Translations under genes and position numbers: made by a program
Notes under the pieces: model-generated
What the model was told of the DNA's origin: nothing
The model's database searches: none
The model's input: only the letters and a program-made list of their open reading frames with translations
In this document: one piece after another, positions 9,593 to 21,352 of the stretch
Position numbering within the stretch: the first letter of the stretch is position 1
Layout: each line of letters starts with the position of its first letter
Assembly: GCA_027605045.1 (NCBI GenBank)
Contig: JAQFWX010000004.1
Location: 1-64,000, forward strand
Length of the DNA: 64,000 bases
Direction of reading: 5' to 3'
From: Phallus indusiatus
Taxonomy: Eukaryota; Basidiomycota; Agaricomycetes; Phallales; Phallaceae

Positions 9593-10230
9593 ACTATGTT
9601 CAAGCTGGGCTAAGCATGGAGCTCTTGTGGCGTGATGAAATTTTTGCATATTAGATTCATTGTTGAGTAGATGTACACTTATACAGCGTCATTCGTCCGT
9701 TCTTAGTGTGTAGCGAGCCTGTCCCCCTTCTACATGAAGACATTTACCTAGGAAGCTACACTGAGCCACACAAATACCATAATATTGAGATATTAGAATA
9801 CAACCATTGCGTACCATTTATAGTCAATTATGAACCTATGCATTCTTACCATCCGCACATCGCTAGCTAGAATCCTCATCGCGGTGATTCTGTTTTTCGT
9901 CAGCCAGAGTATGAGGGGCTATGGGAATTTGCCGCGCAGCCTCCCGCGCTCACGCGGCCCATTACTGCGCCAACCAAAAACTCTCACATTTTTGTTTAAA
10001 AGTATAATAAAGTATAACGAACGAGTTACGAGCTAGAGATTAAGAGTTTATGATTTATGTGTGATGAATTTATCCTGCACTAACATATAGTTTCATTCTT
10101 AATGTTGAAGGTGTCATTGCTGAGTGAGGCCGACTTTGCTGCAGCAATCTAGCAGAACCATGATTTTCAAGTTTTCGAGCTGTTCAGAGGATGAGCCCTA
10201 TATTTTTTGAAGTTCTAATATTAGAGTAAT
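9593..10230. other. Stretch without a gene; holds a GC-rich fragment shared with 12.8 kb
   Basis: Mostly AT-rich. Bases 9923-9958 (containing GCCGCGCAGCCTCCCGCGCT) match the reverse complement of 12822-12857 at about 31 of 35 positions, so both are probably pieces of one dispersed element. No coding exon was seen. Confidence 0.55.
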
Positions 10231-10693
10231 CCCAAAATGCTTCTTCAGAGAATTGCTGCAGTAATCTTCTGCCCTCGGAGAATTACTGCATTAATCTTTC
10301 GCTCTCGGAGAATTGCTGCAGTAATCTTTCACCCTTGGAGAATTGCTGCGGTAATCTTCTGTCCTCAGAGAATTACTGCAATAGGTGAAAATATTAGATA
10401 AGCTTTGTTCAAAGTACTTGGTTGCAAACTAATGTTATTTAATTCAAGGCCACTCATTATTTATTTATTAAGTAGTAGTATTTTATATAATCTGGATGTG
10501 TTTCAAACTAATTCAAGATGGCACATTTAAATATCCTTCAGAGAATTGCTGCAGTAATCTTTCGTTCTCGGAGAATTGCTGCAGTAATCTTTCGCTCTCG
10601 GTGAATTGCTGCATTAATCTTTTGTCCTCGAAAAATTGCTGCAGTAATCTTCTGCCCTTGGTGAATTACTGCAATAAGTGAAAATATCTAGAT

Positions 10694-11887
10694 AAGCACT
10701 GGAGACATTGTAGGGTTTAGCCAAACAAAGGATCCTAAGAAAATTATAGTTCGAGGTATAGGCTATTAACAATTTACCAAATTGCAAAACCATATTATAA
10801 CTAATACTCAGGTTAAGGGATTCTGTTAGGGTGACTCAGGGCACACACCTAGAGGAGGGAAAACCTGAGAGAACAAGCTTAGGTATCCCCCTCTAGCAAA
10901 AACGCATATAAGTACAGGATAAGAGGCGCCCGACTGATCTCCATGGGATCTGAGGAGATATAGACCGAAATTGAAATAAATCGAAGAAATCGAGAAATCA
11001 GGAAAATGATGAGAATAGTAGAAATGGCAAAGTACGGGAAATAAAGGAAATCGTAACACGAAATGAAACCGAGAGAAATTGAAGAAGTTGAATAATTGGG
11101 CGAGGCGCTAGTATATCGTGACAGATTCTGGCTTGCAAAATTGTCAGTATACTGTTATAATTATCTTAACCAAATTATGTAATAATTCTTTATCATATAA
11201 GCCTACAATTAATATTATCCATTCAGTAAAATAATGAATAGAATGAAACTTATATGATCATCATCTATATTGAAGAATGTTCTAAAAATCTTTTTTATAT
11301 TTATTGTGAAAATATATTTCTATTATAATTTAGATGCATGGAAAAACCTTAATTTTAAGCATGAGATTACACTGTGTAATATCAGAGTTTTCCTGGGAAA
11401 ACCTTAATAATACATGGATTTCTGGAAAATCTTGAGAAAACTCTAATGTCACATATTGTGACCTCAAGTTTTAATTACACAGAAATTCAATATTTCTCAC
11501 TCCCTCAAAATTATGATGAAAAATTGTATTGATAAGTAATTATATTAACTTCATTATATAATTTTCAGCTATAGTTAATAATAATATATGTTTTACTTTG
11601 TATACTGTTTGATTGAAAAGAAAAAGTTATTGATAGTGTTATATAAGTAAAAATTCCTACATAATTTAACGAAGATAAAAATAGCAACATACTGACAATT
11701 TTTCACAGAATCCCTTGATCTGAGTATTAGTTATAATATCAGTGAATTGTTATATGCCTATACCTTGATCTGAGTATTAGTTATAATATGATATTACAAG
11801 TCAGTGAATTTTTATATGCCTATACCTTGAACTATAATTTTTTTAGGATCCTTTTTTTGGTCAAACCCTACAATGTCTCCAGTGAAG
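10694..11887. mobile_element. CACTA-like non-autonomous DNA transposon, nested in repeat
   Basis: The ends are CACTGGAGACATTGTAGGGT (10697 on) and its reverse complement (ending 11884). Terminal inverted repeats are about 150 bp (left) and about 195 bp (right; the excess is a ~51 bp tandem duplication with CCTTGATCTGAG at about 11712 and 11763). The trinucleotide AAG flanks both sides. Removing the element restores the host spacer GATAAG-TCTTGTTCAAAG, matching the other copies. CACTR ends with a 3 bp duplication fit the EnSpm/CACTA superfamily. The interior (about 11150-11690) is AT-rich foldback DNA with no transposase, so the element is non-autonomous. Confidence 0.85.
10819..11128. mobile_element. 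Solo LTR (300 bp) with GATTC target duplication, inside the CACTA arm
   Basis: The segment 10824-11123 starts TGTTAGGG and ends GTGACA, flanked by GATTC on both sides (10819-10823 and 11124-11128). It shares GAGAACAAGCTTAGG and the CTAGAGG-AGGG region with the 9192-9587 LTR. The uninterrupted right arm of the host element preserves the empty site (AGAATCCCTTGA, one copy of the target), which proves a later insertion. Confidence 0.9.
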
Positions 11888-12250
11888 TCTTGTTCAAAGT
11901 AACTAGTCGCAAACTAATTCAAGGCCACTCATTATTTAAATATTGAGTAGTAGTATTTTACATAATTTGAGTGTTTCAAACTAAATCAAGATAACTCATT
12001 TAAATATCCCCTCAGAGAATTGTTGCAGTAATTTTCTGCCCTCGGAGAATTGCTGCATTAATCTTTCGCTCTCGGAGAATTGCTGCAGTAATCTTTCGCC
12101 CTCGGAGAATTGCTGCGGTAATATTTTGCAATAGGTCAAAATATTAGATAAGCTTTGTTCAAAGCACCTAGTCGCAAACTAATTCAAGGCCACTCGTTAA
12201 TTAATTATTATAGTATTTAATGGTTTGGGTGTGTTAACTATTTCCATATA

Positions 12251-13124
12251 CTCTAAATGATCAAGTAACTTAGAGTTCATAAAATAGGAATGGTTGATCA
12301 ATTTATATCAACGATCAATTTCTCAGCCAGCATAGGTTATACTTCGCCACCACAACTGCTACAGCAGCCACTCGAGCCCAAGGGCAACCTATTTCTACCT
12401 CCTTGTGTTGTGATCTGGGGTCAGTCAGGACACTTGGAAGGGTCCATTCACTGCGATTGGATTATGGATAGGCTAGCCTGAGCGCAAGGGGTAGCTAGTG
12501 GCTGGTGGAGGCAGGTAGGCAAGCATTGGGGGAAGATGGCGGGAATTCAAAGTATATACGGCATGTATATACATAACTGCAACTATCTTACATTTTTTAG
12601 ATCCCAAATATACACGAAAACGACCCCTCTGAACACCCTAAGATACCTGCTGCCCCCCTGCGCGATGCCTGGCAAACTGGACAGCACAGCCACTCTCTAG
12701 ACCGCGATTTTGAAGGCCAAATACTGCTTCAAAACAAGCTGGTGACTGTGCTGTTTTTCGCGCAGCATAACGCTGCGATTTAACCTCAAAAAAACACTTC
12801 GTGAGATTTGCGCGGCAGCGTGCCGCGTCAGCGCGGGAGGCTGCGCGGTAAATTGGGTCTATACTAGATGCGTGGTACCCGTAAGTCCGAACTCCTAGGA
12901 AGTAGCTATTATATAATCGAGAACCACTCAAGATGTATGTACATTTCTAAATAATCGAGTACCACTCAAGATGTATATTTCTAAATACTAAAAGCTATTT
13001 CTTTAATTTTTATTATTATATTTTATTTCCGATTTTGTAAAGCTATAAACCTTTTTATGTAAGCAGCTGTATAGTTTCTTTTTTGCTGCGTACAAGGGAG
13101 AGTTCATCCAACATCGAGCTGAGC
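12251..13124. other. Subtelomere-to-gene transition
   Basis: Contains a GC-rich island at 12640-12870 with the 12822-12857 match to 9923-9958 in inverse orientation. A ~37 bp tandem duplication at about 12913-12990 has the core CGAG(A/T)ACCACTCAAGATGTAT. AT-rich sequence then leads to the first gene. The open frame at 12290-12481 shows no domain. Confidence 0.6.
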
Positions 13125-16100
13125 ATGCTGAGTGATGCCACATCACTTAGCGGACTCCTGGAGGCTCTCACAGATGATGAATTAAATGAGTTTCGCACTC
13201 AGGTATGTATTGGCTGACATTTGTATGATGCTTCCTGATGATTGGCTGGCTCGGTGGCAGGTTATTGACGCAAGTTCCTTAACACGGTTTCCTGCTTTAT
13301 TTAGTAGAGCCAACGCGGAGGAATGGGTTAAATTGGAGGACTTGCAGAGATGGTTAATTCAAAGATCATCAATTGGCAACAAACTATTGAAACGAGAACG
13401 CGAAAACTCGGTAGATTCTGATGTGGAAGTCATTTCAGTTTGTCATTCATCTCCATCAAAGCGAGCAAAGACTGAAGACATAGATCATGATGTTCCCGAA
13501 ACAATTGAAATCAGCTCGGGATCTGATAGTGACGATTATAATGGTCAACCAACCAAGCCAAACATCAAACCCAAAGAAAACCAGTTATTGGTGACGCGGC
13601 AGCTGTCTGTTGATCGTTTAATACATTTGTCAACTTTTCCGCGTTGCTGGCCAATCTCAAAAGGAGAAGTAGTCGGCTATCTTCTTGATTTGTCGACTGC
13701 TGAGCTTGATTGGGTTGATGAAGCAGGAAAACCAATCAGTATGGAGCGTATGATTCTCAAACATGTAAGTACATTGAAATGCAAACTCTAAACATGAACA
13801 CTGACTACCTGCATGTTGTGTTTTAGGATCAAGATAATTGGAGAAGTTCCGGCAGACATCGTGCTATTGACAGGTGCCCAAAAGTTGAACTATTGGGTGG
13901 GCAAGCACTCCGAAGTACTTGGGAGTGTCAGGGCTGTTATACATGCTCGTTCATAAATCCAGATCTATTAAATGGTTGTGAACGCTGGGATTTTGATGAG
14001 GATCAAATGCAAACAGTGTGGGACGCTGAATTAGCAATCAATAAGACTCAAGATTCGTCTGGCGAATCAAAAACATTGAAGTAAGTTCCAACTTATATGC
14101 TTTATATTCATGTTTTTCTGCTCATGCTTCTCAATTTAAACAGCTTTTTTAATGTAATTCAAGCTTCACAATGCGAAGACGAAGGTATATTTTGTCCGGG
14201 AAAGCCAGTTTTAAGGCAATGGAGAGATAAAGGCGTAACTACCTTCCTTTCTACCATCTTGCCTGTAACTCATCTATATTAGACAAATTTGGATGGGAAG
14301 AAGTATTTCGTTGGATGTTCTGAGTGGCGAAAAGAGGACCCACCGAACACCCATCGGTTCATTCCCTTGCCATTCTGGGTTGATGAAGATCTTCTTTTGT
14401 CGCTTGTTCAGGGCCTTGGGAATCTCAAGGGATCCAATGATACTAAAGCTTGTAGCTTAGTTCGCCCACGTCGCGTTGGAGCTAAGATGAAAAACTGCCG
14501 TAAGTGCTGTGCAAAATTAATTCGCGTGTTTGTGCTCATTATCTACAGCTTATCCTCATATTAAAAATGATACTGTTACTTTCGGGAAGATGATTGCGCG
14601 CGCATGTTCTGCAAAAATAATTGTTTTTACGCCAGTAGATTCCAGTGTTCGAAAAGCTCTTTTGGTTCCACAAGCGGCTCCTCATAACCATCCTGTATAT
14701 CCTGAACATAAACTTTCTTTAAAAGCGGAAAAATTATACAAAGAGTCTATAGAAACATTTGGTGCATTAGGGAGTACTGTGGCTAAAGTTGATAAAGGTA
14801 CTAAAATGCGCAAATATAAAATATAATATAATGCTTATATGAACCTTCAGCCCCGAGTACTAAGAAATTGTTGGGTGGTTTGTCGCCTACTAAGTTCCAT
14901 CCCGGATTCGCATCACATCGGAAAAAAACAGAACTTATTCAAAAAAGTAAATCTAAAGTCTCACCAGCAGGTTTAGGACTAGCCGGTTCGTTGCACACAT
15001 ATCAATGAATTGCGAACTTAGCCAATCAATTAATCACAGGGGTAATACAGCGGCGTGAAGATCAAAAAACTCTTCCACCTGAGAAGCAATACATACATCG
15101 AATTACGGATATGGCCGGAATACAATTGATTGTCACGATGCTGCCATCACTTGCAATGAGGATGCACGACGTTACATCATCTTTTCACGACAATACCTAC
15201 AAACGAACATTTGGTAAATGGAAAGAATGGGAAGTTGTGATTTGGGACTCCCATTTGAATATGCGTATGTTGACTTTTAGAATATGTTACATCTTATATA
15301 AACTTTCACAGGACTTACTGTTGCACGAATCTACTGCGATTTTGAGTCAGCGCATGCTTTTGAATTTGTGTGGACAGCTTTTTTCGAGGTCTTAGAGGAA
15401 GTTACAGGTCGTGCGCTTCAGTTTAAAGCCTTCCATAAGGAAGGCAATTACGCTGCAGTTCTTGCAGATGGTGATGCTGCTCAGGCACTTGGGTTGGGGA
15501 AATACCTTCAAAAAATCAACGATCCAACCATAAGCGACATACATGAGACTGATCCGAGTATACTGGTTCAATATCTGCTGAAAACATGCTGGACACATTG
15601 TTCGAAGTGAGTTCAAACTTTGCCATTTCACGCTGATAGACTTACACATTAGTAGGAACCTAAAAACACTTCGACTGAGCATCAGCGAAGAAGATTACAA
15701 TTATCTCATGACATTAGAGCACATTGCGTCTGATGCTGACGTGGCTAAATTCCGCCAATGGTGCCAAACACACTCAGTCAAAGCTGTTCGCGGCAAGTAT
15801 TCATAGAATGACCACTTACAGCCTGCTAACTTTCTTTAGATTGGTATGAGAACAAAGCGCGTCATGTATGGTATCTACCCTCACTCAACCCATTCTTATC
15901 ACGCATTCCACAAGAAGACTGGGTTGCCACACCCCGAAATACGAACCTGGGAGAAAGTGCACACGCGCATACTAATCTTAATACGGGCACTCATCTATCA
16001 TTGCTGGCTGCTATTGACGCGTAAGATTATCATGCTAAATACATTCTTACATATTAAAGCAACAACAGTGCCTATCAATACGACCTTGCACGAGAGGAGC

Positions 16101-16965
16101 TTGTATGCCAAGCCAACAAAAACCACATTTTTCCCATCCCCCAAAACACCGCCTTCCATCGTATGAAGAAAAACGTAACGCGCGCCGCCACTCGTGCCAA
16201 AAAAGTTACGCAGGCCAAGGTTGATGCACAGAAGGCTGAAGAACTACAGGAGATTGCACGGCAGTTGGAATCAGAGCGGGAATCACGAAAGCAACCTTCA
16301 ATACTAACCACCTTCGAGCGTAAAGCTTCATTGGAACGTAGCAAGCTCCTCCAGATCCGGATGAATCAGTTGCGGCATGAAGGGGTTTCGTTGAGACGTG
16401 GGCGCAAACCGAAGCTGGCGACTCTCAAATCTGTATCCCAATCAAATGAAAACAGCAACCCACCGCACGCAGCACAAGTTCTTTCCCAATCAAATCTGAG
16501 CTCCCGCCCCCAGATGCAGCATCACTCCAAGCTGTATCACCCTCATCTATCAGCGCTGAACTGCTCCCAAACACCGGAGTCCTGACTGGACACGCTCTAG
16601 GGTTATCGCGGGTCAATCTTCCGATAGTTCCAATGATACCAACATTGTCCTTACCGCCCATCCTCCACCATCCCGACACGACCGTTGATTCCGAGATGTC
16701 CCGCTTTGCAGCTCAGGCCTATTCGACATTTGAATTCTCAACAAGCGACGTTCGTTGGGATGCAGCACTGAGCCGCAGTGACGATACACCGGACGCAAAC
16801 GACATCTTCAGGTCCACCTATGCGCAGACGATAGTCAGTCCTGTTAGCGCCGATGTCAGCGCCAGCTCACTCTTTTACACTGACCCGGTCATTAATCAAC
16901 CCGGACCTTCTAACTACAGTGACGTGACTATTAATCAGTGGTCCTACTACGATACAGCAAGATAA
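13125..16965 (+). CDS. Zinc-finger, transposase-like multi-exon protein
   Basis: About twelve exons, with the start at the ATG of MLSDATSLSGLLEALTDDEL. Introns verified by frame include 13203-13260, 13765-13826, about 14080-14141, a 48 nt one near 14235, and a 75 nt one at 14947-15021 that removes an in-frame TGA at 15006. The N-terminus is Ser/acidic with a likely nuclear signal (SKRAKTED). Cys-rich segments follow (ECQGCYTCSF, CEDEGIFCPG, YFVGCSEWRK), then C..HNHPVYPEH, reminiscent of the WRKY-GCM1 fold found in Mutator-type transposases. The C-terminal half has HDVTSSFHDNTYKR, TVARIYCDFE, FKAFHKEGN and TNLGESAHAHTN, blocks I associate with a basidiomycete-specific repeated gene family. It ends in a Lys/Arg coiled-coil-like tail. 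The 3' end is uncertain: a stop at 16585 in one frame, or a 68 nt intron (16433-16500) leading to a stop at 16963-16965. A domesticated or recent transposase is inferred. Confidence 0.6.
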
Positions 16966-17276
16966 GATAACAGGATAGATGATCTGTTAACTAGTTCTTC
17001 TAAAAATAAGAGTGTCCGTGATACCTTTAGAGTCAACGGGCATTGCAGTCCTAAACACGGGCATGGTAGTCCGTGGTAGTTTGGTGGTAGTCCGAATTTC
17101 TTTGCCGAGTGCCACTACCACGCATTTCGTAGCCCCTCCGGTAAATTCTCAAGGCCCGAGTATGAGTGACCATCACTGCGTCACGCGTCACGCATCATCC
17201 CATATACCCGTTCAACCAATAGCACGAATAGTCTCACTGCTTATCAATAGTGGCTTGTATATCTTTCGTCTCAAAA

Positions 17277-18506
17277 ATGAAACACCACTCATCTGTTCTC
17301 GATATCACGAAAATCATAGATTATTTCAAGAGCTATGGTTCTCAGCAATCGATACTTCCTTTTGTCCCGAAATCGGCCAAATGGATATTGTTGTTGGTAC
17401 TTCTTCTAAACGGACGTAACTTCCCATTCGTCTGGCATGGTACGTGAAGCATTTGTCTGTTTTGGGACTTCTAAATCTGTTTCCATTGCAAGTTAGGATC
17501 TTTCGCTACCTCTTCTACGTCAGGACGTATGGTTGGTTCAAAAGTCGACTAGGATTTGAAACGAAAGTTGAAAAGCAGCGCCGGACATCAGAAGCCTGTC
17601 CTGTCGGAATCAATCCGTTCAAGATTCAATCAATATATACCAGCCAGGCCGTTATATCCGCTTGTGATTATAATTTTCACATGAGCAACTCAAGTTATGC
17701 AGTAGTAAGCTAGCGAATCTCCTACGCAGTGTCTAAATCTGATCATTTTAGGCATTGGATATCGTTCGCATGAAGTTCGTTATGGGTTATTTCCCTTTGC
17801 TGTATCCGGATGGAGGTAGCGTCGTTATTGGAGGTTTGTAGTGTCTTTTTTCTTTTTGACGGTTTGATCTTGAAATCAACACAGGGGTGTGTATGGATTT
17901 TATCAAAGAGATACCATTGAATGCTAAATATGAGGTCATATCGAGAATTGGCTCTTGGGACGAAAAATGGGTAAAGGCCTTTTTATCGCTGAATTCTCGC
18001 ATCTCACATCAAATTAAACCTACATTCCCAACTAGTTCTACCTTATATCACATTTCGTCACTTTTCCGAAGTCGAAACCCAAAACCAATAATTTCACGAA
18101 AAAATCTCGCGCAATCATTCTGGGTGAATCGTTGCCCGTGGATGCAGTTATTCACTGCACAGCAGTTTCACGCATTTGCTTCAAGACAAATCGAATCACC
18201 ATACCTCCCGTCATAGCATTGGCTTGTATGGGTGTAAGATTGTCCTATATTTTATAGCTCATAACGTGTTGCAATTTACTTTCGTTGCAGTTCCAGTTAT
18301 CTCCTTCGAAATTCGCGGAGGTTCAGTTGTGGCGTACTAAAGGAGCTAAAGTCAACATACGTGATTTTTACGCTGGTGGCTGGCGGAACGTTCCTGAGGG
18401 CCAAAGATGGTGGGAAGATGCATTTATGGAGATCGAACAGGAGCGCATCCTGCGTCTTGCTGCGATCGGGAATTCTACAGGGCTTACACAGACGGTACAG
18501 GATTAG
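17277..18506 (+). CDS. THEM6-type thioesterase-like protein
   Basis: Six exons with consistent phases. The N-terminus (MKHHSSVLDITKIIDYFKSY) is followed by a hydrophobic segment (WILLLVLLLN), suggesting a membrane anchor. The core has the family landmarks in order: DYNFHMSNSSYA-ALDIVRMKF, FPLLYPDGG, FIKEIPLNAKYEV, IGSWDEKW-FYLISHF, and AVSRICFKTNRITIPP. These fit the 4HBT_2/THEM6 hotdog-fold family of acyl-thioesterase-like proteins; substrate and activity are unknown for most fungal members. The intron after GSWDEKW (ending CTAG) is needed to join the FYLISHF exon, and the intron after LACMG joins the C-terminal tail (YAGGWRNVPEGQRWWEDAF). The first Met after an upstream stop-free GTG stretch is chosen. 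Confidence 0.8.
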
Positions 18507-18940
18507 ATCTAATAAGCTCGCAGACTGATCAGTTTTTTCTTTAATAATATACAACATTTGCCGGTTGAACGGTTTCTCTAGATCTTTTCGGGCTCAAGTA
18601 GTCCCGAGTCGTATTACCACTTGCTAGTATTACCACTTGCTACAGCGCAGTTAAGAATATGAACATTTTTCAAAGAATCATCAGCCCACAGCGTTACGCG
18701 AGCAACCAAAAAAAAAAGGGGCTGAACAATCTAAACATTATTTCGTAACTTTGATGATCACGGTCAAATGATTCGTACAACATTGAGAGGGGTCATGAAG
18801 AAATAGAAATGATTGTATATACACGAAGAAGAATAAATTCAAAGTAAATGAGATATAAAATCCGTGACAGATTAGCATCAAATCGTGGAGCAGTGAAAGT
18901 CTACAAACGCAAACGACGAAAACCTACACTGACATCTTAT
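18507..18940. other. Convergent intergenic region
   Basis: 3' ends of two convergent genes. A short duplicate (CTAGTATTACCACTTGCTA) lies near 18625-18645 and a poly-A run (AAAAAAAAAAGG) near 18711. No gene was seen. Confidence 0.7.
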
Positions 18941-20735
18941 TCACATAAATCCTATCCCGACTAAAGACCCAAATGCAATACCCAGTATTACGGTACCAAC
19001 ACTCATCCAGAAGACCGATAAGTCCCGAGACATCATGATTGACTGTCCAGTAATCAAATTTCCACCATTGCTGTTTGGGATTTCTGTATTCGGAAAAAAG
19101 ATAACTGTACTTCCATTTTGAACGATAGTTGTAGGATTGCCTTGAAATCCAGGTGGGGGTGTAGGGGAACTGCTCGCAAAGCCTCCTCCGAGACCCGTTG
19201 ACGTAGACGTTGGGTTAGCTGTGCCGGTAGTATAGGCCCGAATGTAAGAGATTTCAAAATAAGCCTCGTCAAACCGTGGTGATCCTGGACCTGGGACATT
19301 GTCTGGATAACACGTTGGTCCGGTGCGCGGTGGATTTGGAGGTGATGGGTTGTTTGGTGGTTCTGAAGCACAAGTTTGCGTGTACACTTGCGGAAGACCT
19401 GCCCAGTCACCCTGAAAAAAAGTGGTAAAGAAATTTATGCATAGATACGGTAACACCTACACATAAAGTAATATCGATGACTAATTGTTGGGGACCGAAG
19501 GATTGGGACATGTTGCATGACGTTGAAGGATAACTGGCAACAGGATTTCCCCAGGATGATATATCGAGCGTATTGGAGGCGGTCGATGATTGCAAGTTCT
19601 GTGGTAAATTTGTTCTCTGAAACGGTTAATCTTGAGATTACTGGTAATTTTCGTCGAGACGAGTTCTGATGACCACGCACATTCCAAAACCATATACTTT
19701 CAAAACGTCAGTCTCAGTACATGTCTGATAATGAAAAACGAACAATACTCCGGCAACATCAAACTGAGTAGCCCAGACGCCCCCACCCGCTTGAGCAAAA
19801 CCTTGACCAAAGCTCGCTTGATTGGTAGTGTCGAGTACTGTACATCCTGACGGGGTGCTACAATTGGGGCCGTTATTACTGAAACCCAGTTGATCAGGAG
19901 GTGTATCGTGGGCGCAACTAATTTTCAATGCGTTGGAAACGAAGGTCTAGATGTGGGTATACATTTGTACGCACCCGGTTAACGTATGAAGAGCCATTTG
20001 GTTCTGCGACATCAAATTTACGCCCTCAACAATGTCAATCTCTCCGTTATTTGGCCATTCTGTCCCTGTATTGGAGGAATATATTAAGCCGGAAGGAAAA
20101 AAAATAGAGAACGTTATGCTGCTTATTTTGTCCAGATTGCCGGCCAAACTGAGCATCCCCAGGGTAAGTGAACGACATCGAATATCCACACCGTACCGAA
20201 GTCATATTCGTCCGTGGATGTGATCCTGATCTATAATATAATCACAAGGATGCGCAATAAAATGTAGCGAGCTGCTGCGAGAGATTTTTTACTGACAGTA
20301 TCCCTTTTAAAGTTGAACGGTACATTCGTCGTATTATCCACCCTTATAATGGCATGTTGAGCCTCGTTAATGGCAATCAGATTTTCAGTTACAGCAGCGC
20401 TCTGGTTTAACCAATTAACGTCTCCTGCGGTGTGGCAAACTGTGAAGGCAGCCGATAATGTAGGAGACGTTATTGACATACCGTTAGTCAAATTATCCCA
20501 ACTCCCGTAAAACTCCCAGTTAGCAAAAAAGGTCGAGCCTGGCAAAGAAAAATGATGTTATTTCGGTAAGAATTGTCGGACAGTGAAGAAGGGTTACCTG
20601 AATACTCTCGCACCTAAGAGAAACAATGTTAATCGGTAATTAGACGCAAGAAGAGACCGCGCAAATAAGACTTACTAAATCAAACCCCGAGCACCAAGTT
20701 ACGAGAAACCAAAAAACGATATATACTCTCGACAT
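18941..20735 (-). CDS. GH16 endo-1,3(4)-beta-glucanase-like, membrane-anchored
   Basis: Multi-exon. The start codon at 20733-20735 gives [19 protein letters not shown], a signal peptide. Next comes [20 protein letters not shown], then the substrate-cleft region [20 protein letters not shown], in which E-I-D-I-V-E is the GH16 catalytic signature (nucleophile and acid/base Glu). Typical downstream blocks follow: [47 protein letters not shown] and [13 protein letters not shown]. The C-terminus is Ser/Thr/Pro-rich and ends in a hydrophobic segment ([20 protein letters not shown]), so the enzyme is probably tethered to the membrane or GPI-processed. Family knowledge places it in fungal cell-wall beta-glucan remodelling. 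Exon borders near 20230-20290 and 20570-20690 were not all resolved. Confidence 0.85.
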
Positions 20736-21352
20736 CCGTTGCTGTGAAGTGTACGTAGCAGTGAACCGTAAACAAACCGTAAACGGAGATAGATTAGAAC
20801 TAATAGGGTGACGCCCGGGTTCCGGTTATATGTACAAAGAAGGAAAACAAAAGCAAGAAGACGGGGAAATAAGAGAAAGAAGGAGGAGAGATAGAAGGAA
20901 GAAATTGTTGAAAGATGACGCCCTCATACCATAGAATACCATGCTGGCAGCATCTTCGGCTACAAAGGTCCCGATCATGCTTTGTGTGACATTGTGACAT
21001 GCGACATGCGGCACACAGTTCTAAAGACGAACTTGGCCAGACTGCGTCCGTATCGCAGGATTCAACAGGATCCCACCAGATAGGGTTACGTTCATTGATA
21101 TTCTCTGTACCCTGGTCGTGCGTCCAACGTGTCCCGAGTATTAACCCGACTATTCTACTCTCCGCGCAATCAAGACGCCCAAGACTCATGCTTGTTCAAA
21201 GGCATGTGTATTTTTACTCCCATCGTCGCATATTGGTCATGACCGAAATCAAAAGATCTACAAACGATGAAAGCCTTCATACAAGAACAGTGAATGTGAT
21301 ACTAGATCGGCTTGTTCGTACACGCCCGCAGCTCTGAACTCAAGGAAACCTC
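20736..21352. other. Divergent intergenic region
   Basis: Promoter region between the GH16 gene and the next + strand gene. A purine-rich stretch at about 20835-20910 (GAAGGAGGAGAGATAGAAGG) could be a 5' UTR or promoter tract. Open frames here (20999-21337, +; 20800-21189, -) lack recognisable content. Confidence 0.55.

Larger units (their letters stand above)
10232..12250. repeat. Higher-order repeat: 30 bp units plus ~140 bp spacer, three copies
   Basis: Blocks of four to five 30 bp units (core GAGAATTGCTGCAGTAATCT) lie at about 10240-10385, 10535-10680 and 12003-12135. Each block is followed by a shared spacer (ATATTAGATAAGCTTTGTTC, CAAACTAATTCAAGGCCACT, then TTTCAAACTAATTCAAGAT). The higher-order period is about 285-293 bp once the insertion at 10697-11887 is removed. 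Each 30 bp unit contains an imperfect palindrome around CTGCAG. Confidence 0.88.

Noticed and set aside
15006..15008. In-frame TGA suggesting a pseudogene
   Set aside because: A 75 nt GT..AG intron (14947-15021), divisible by three, removes it and keeps the frame.
20999..21337. 112-residue + strand open frame
   Set aside because: No domain, lies in a promoter region, overlaps an equally long frame on the opposite strand.
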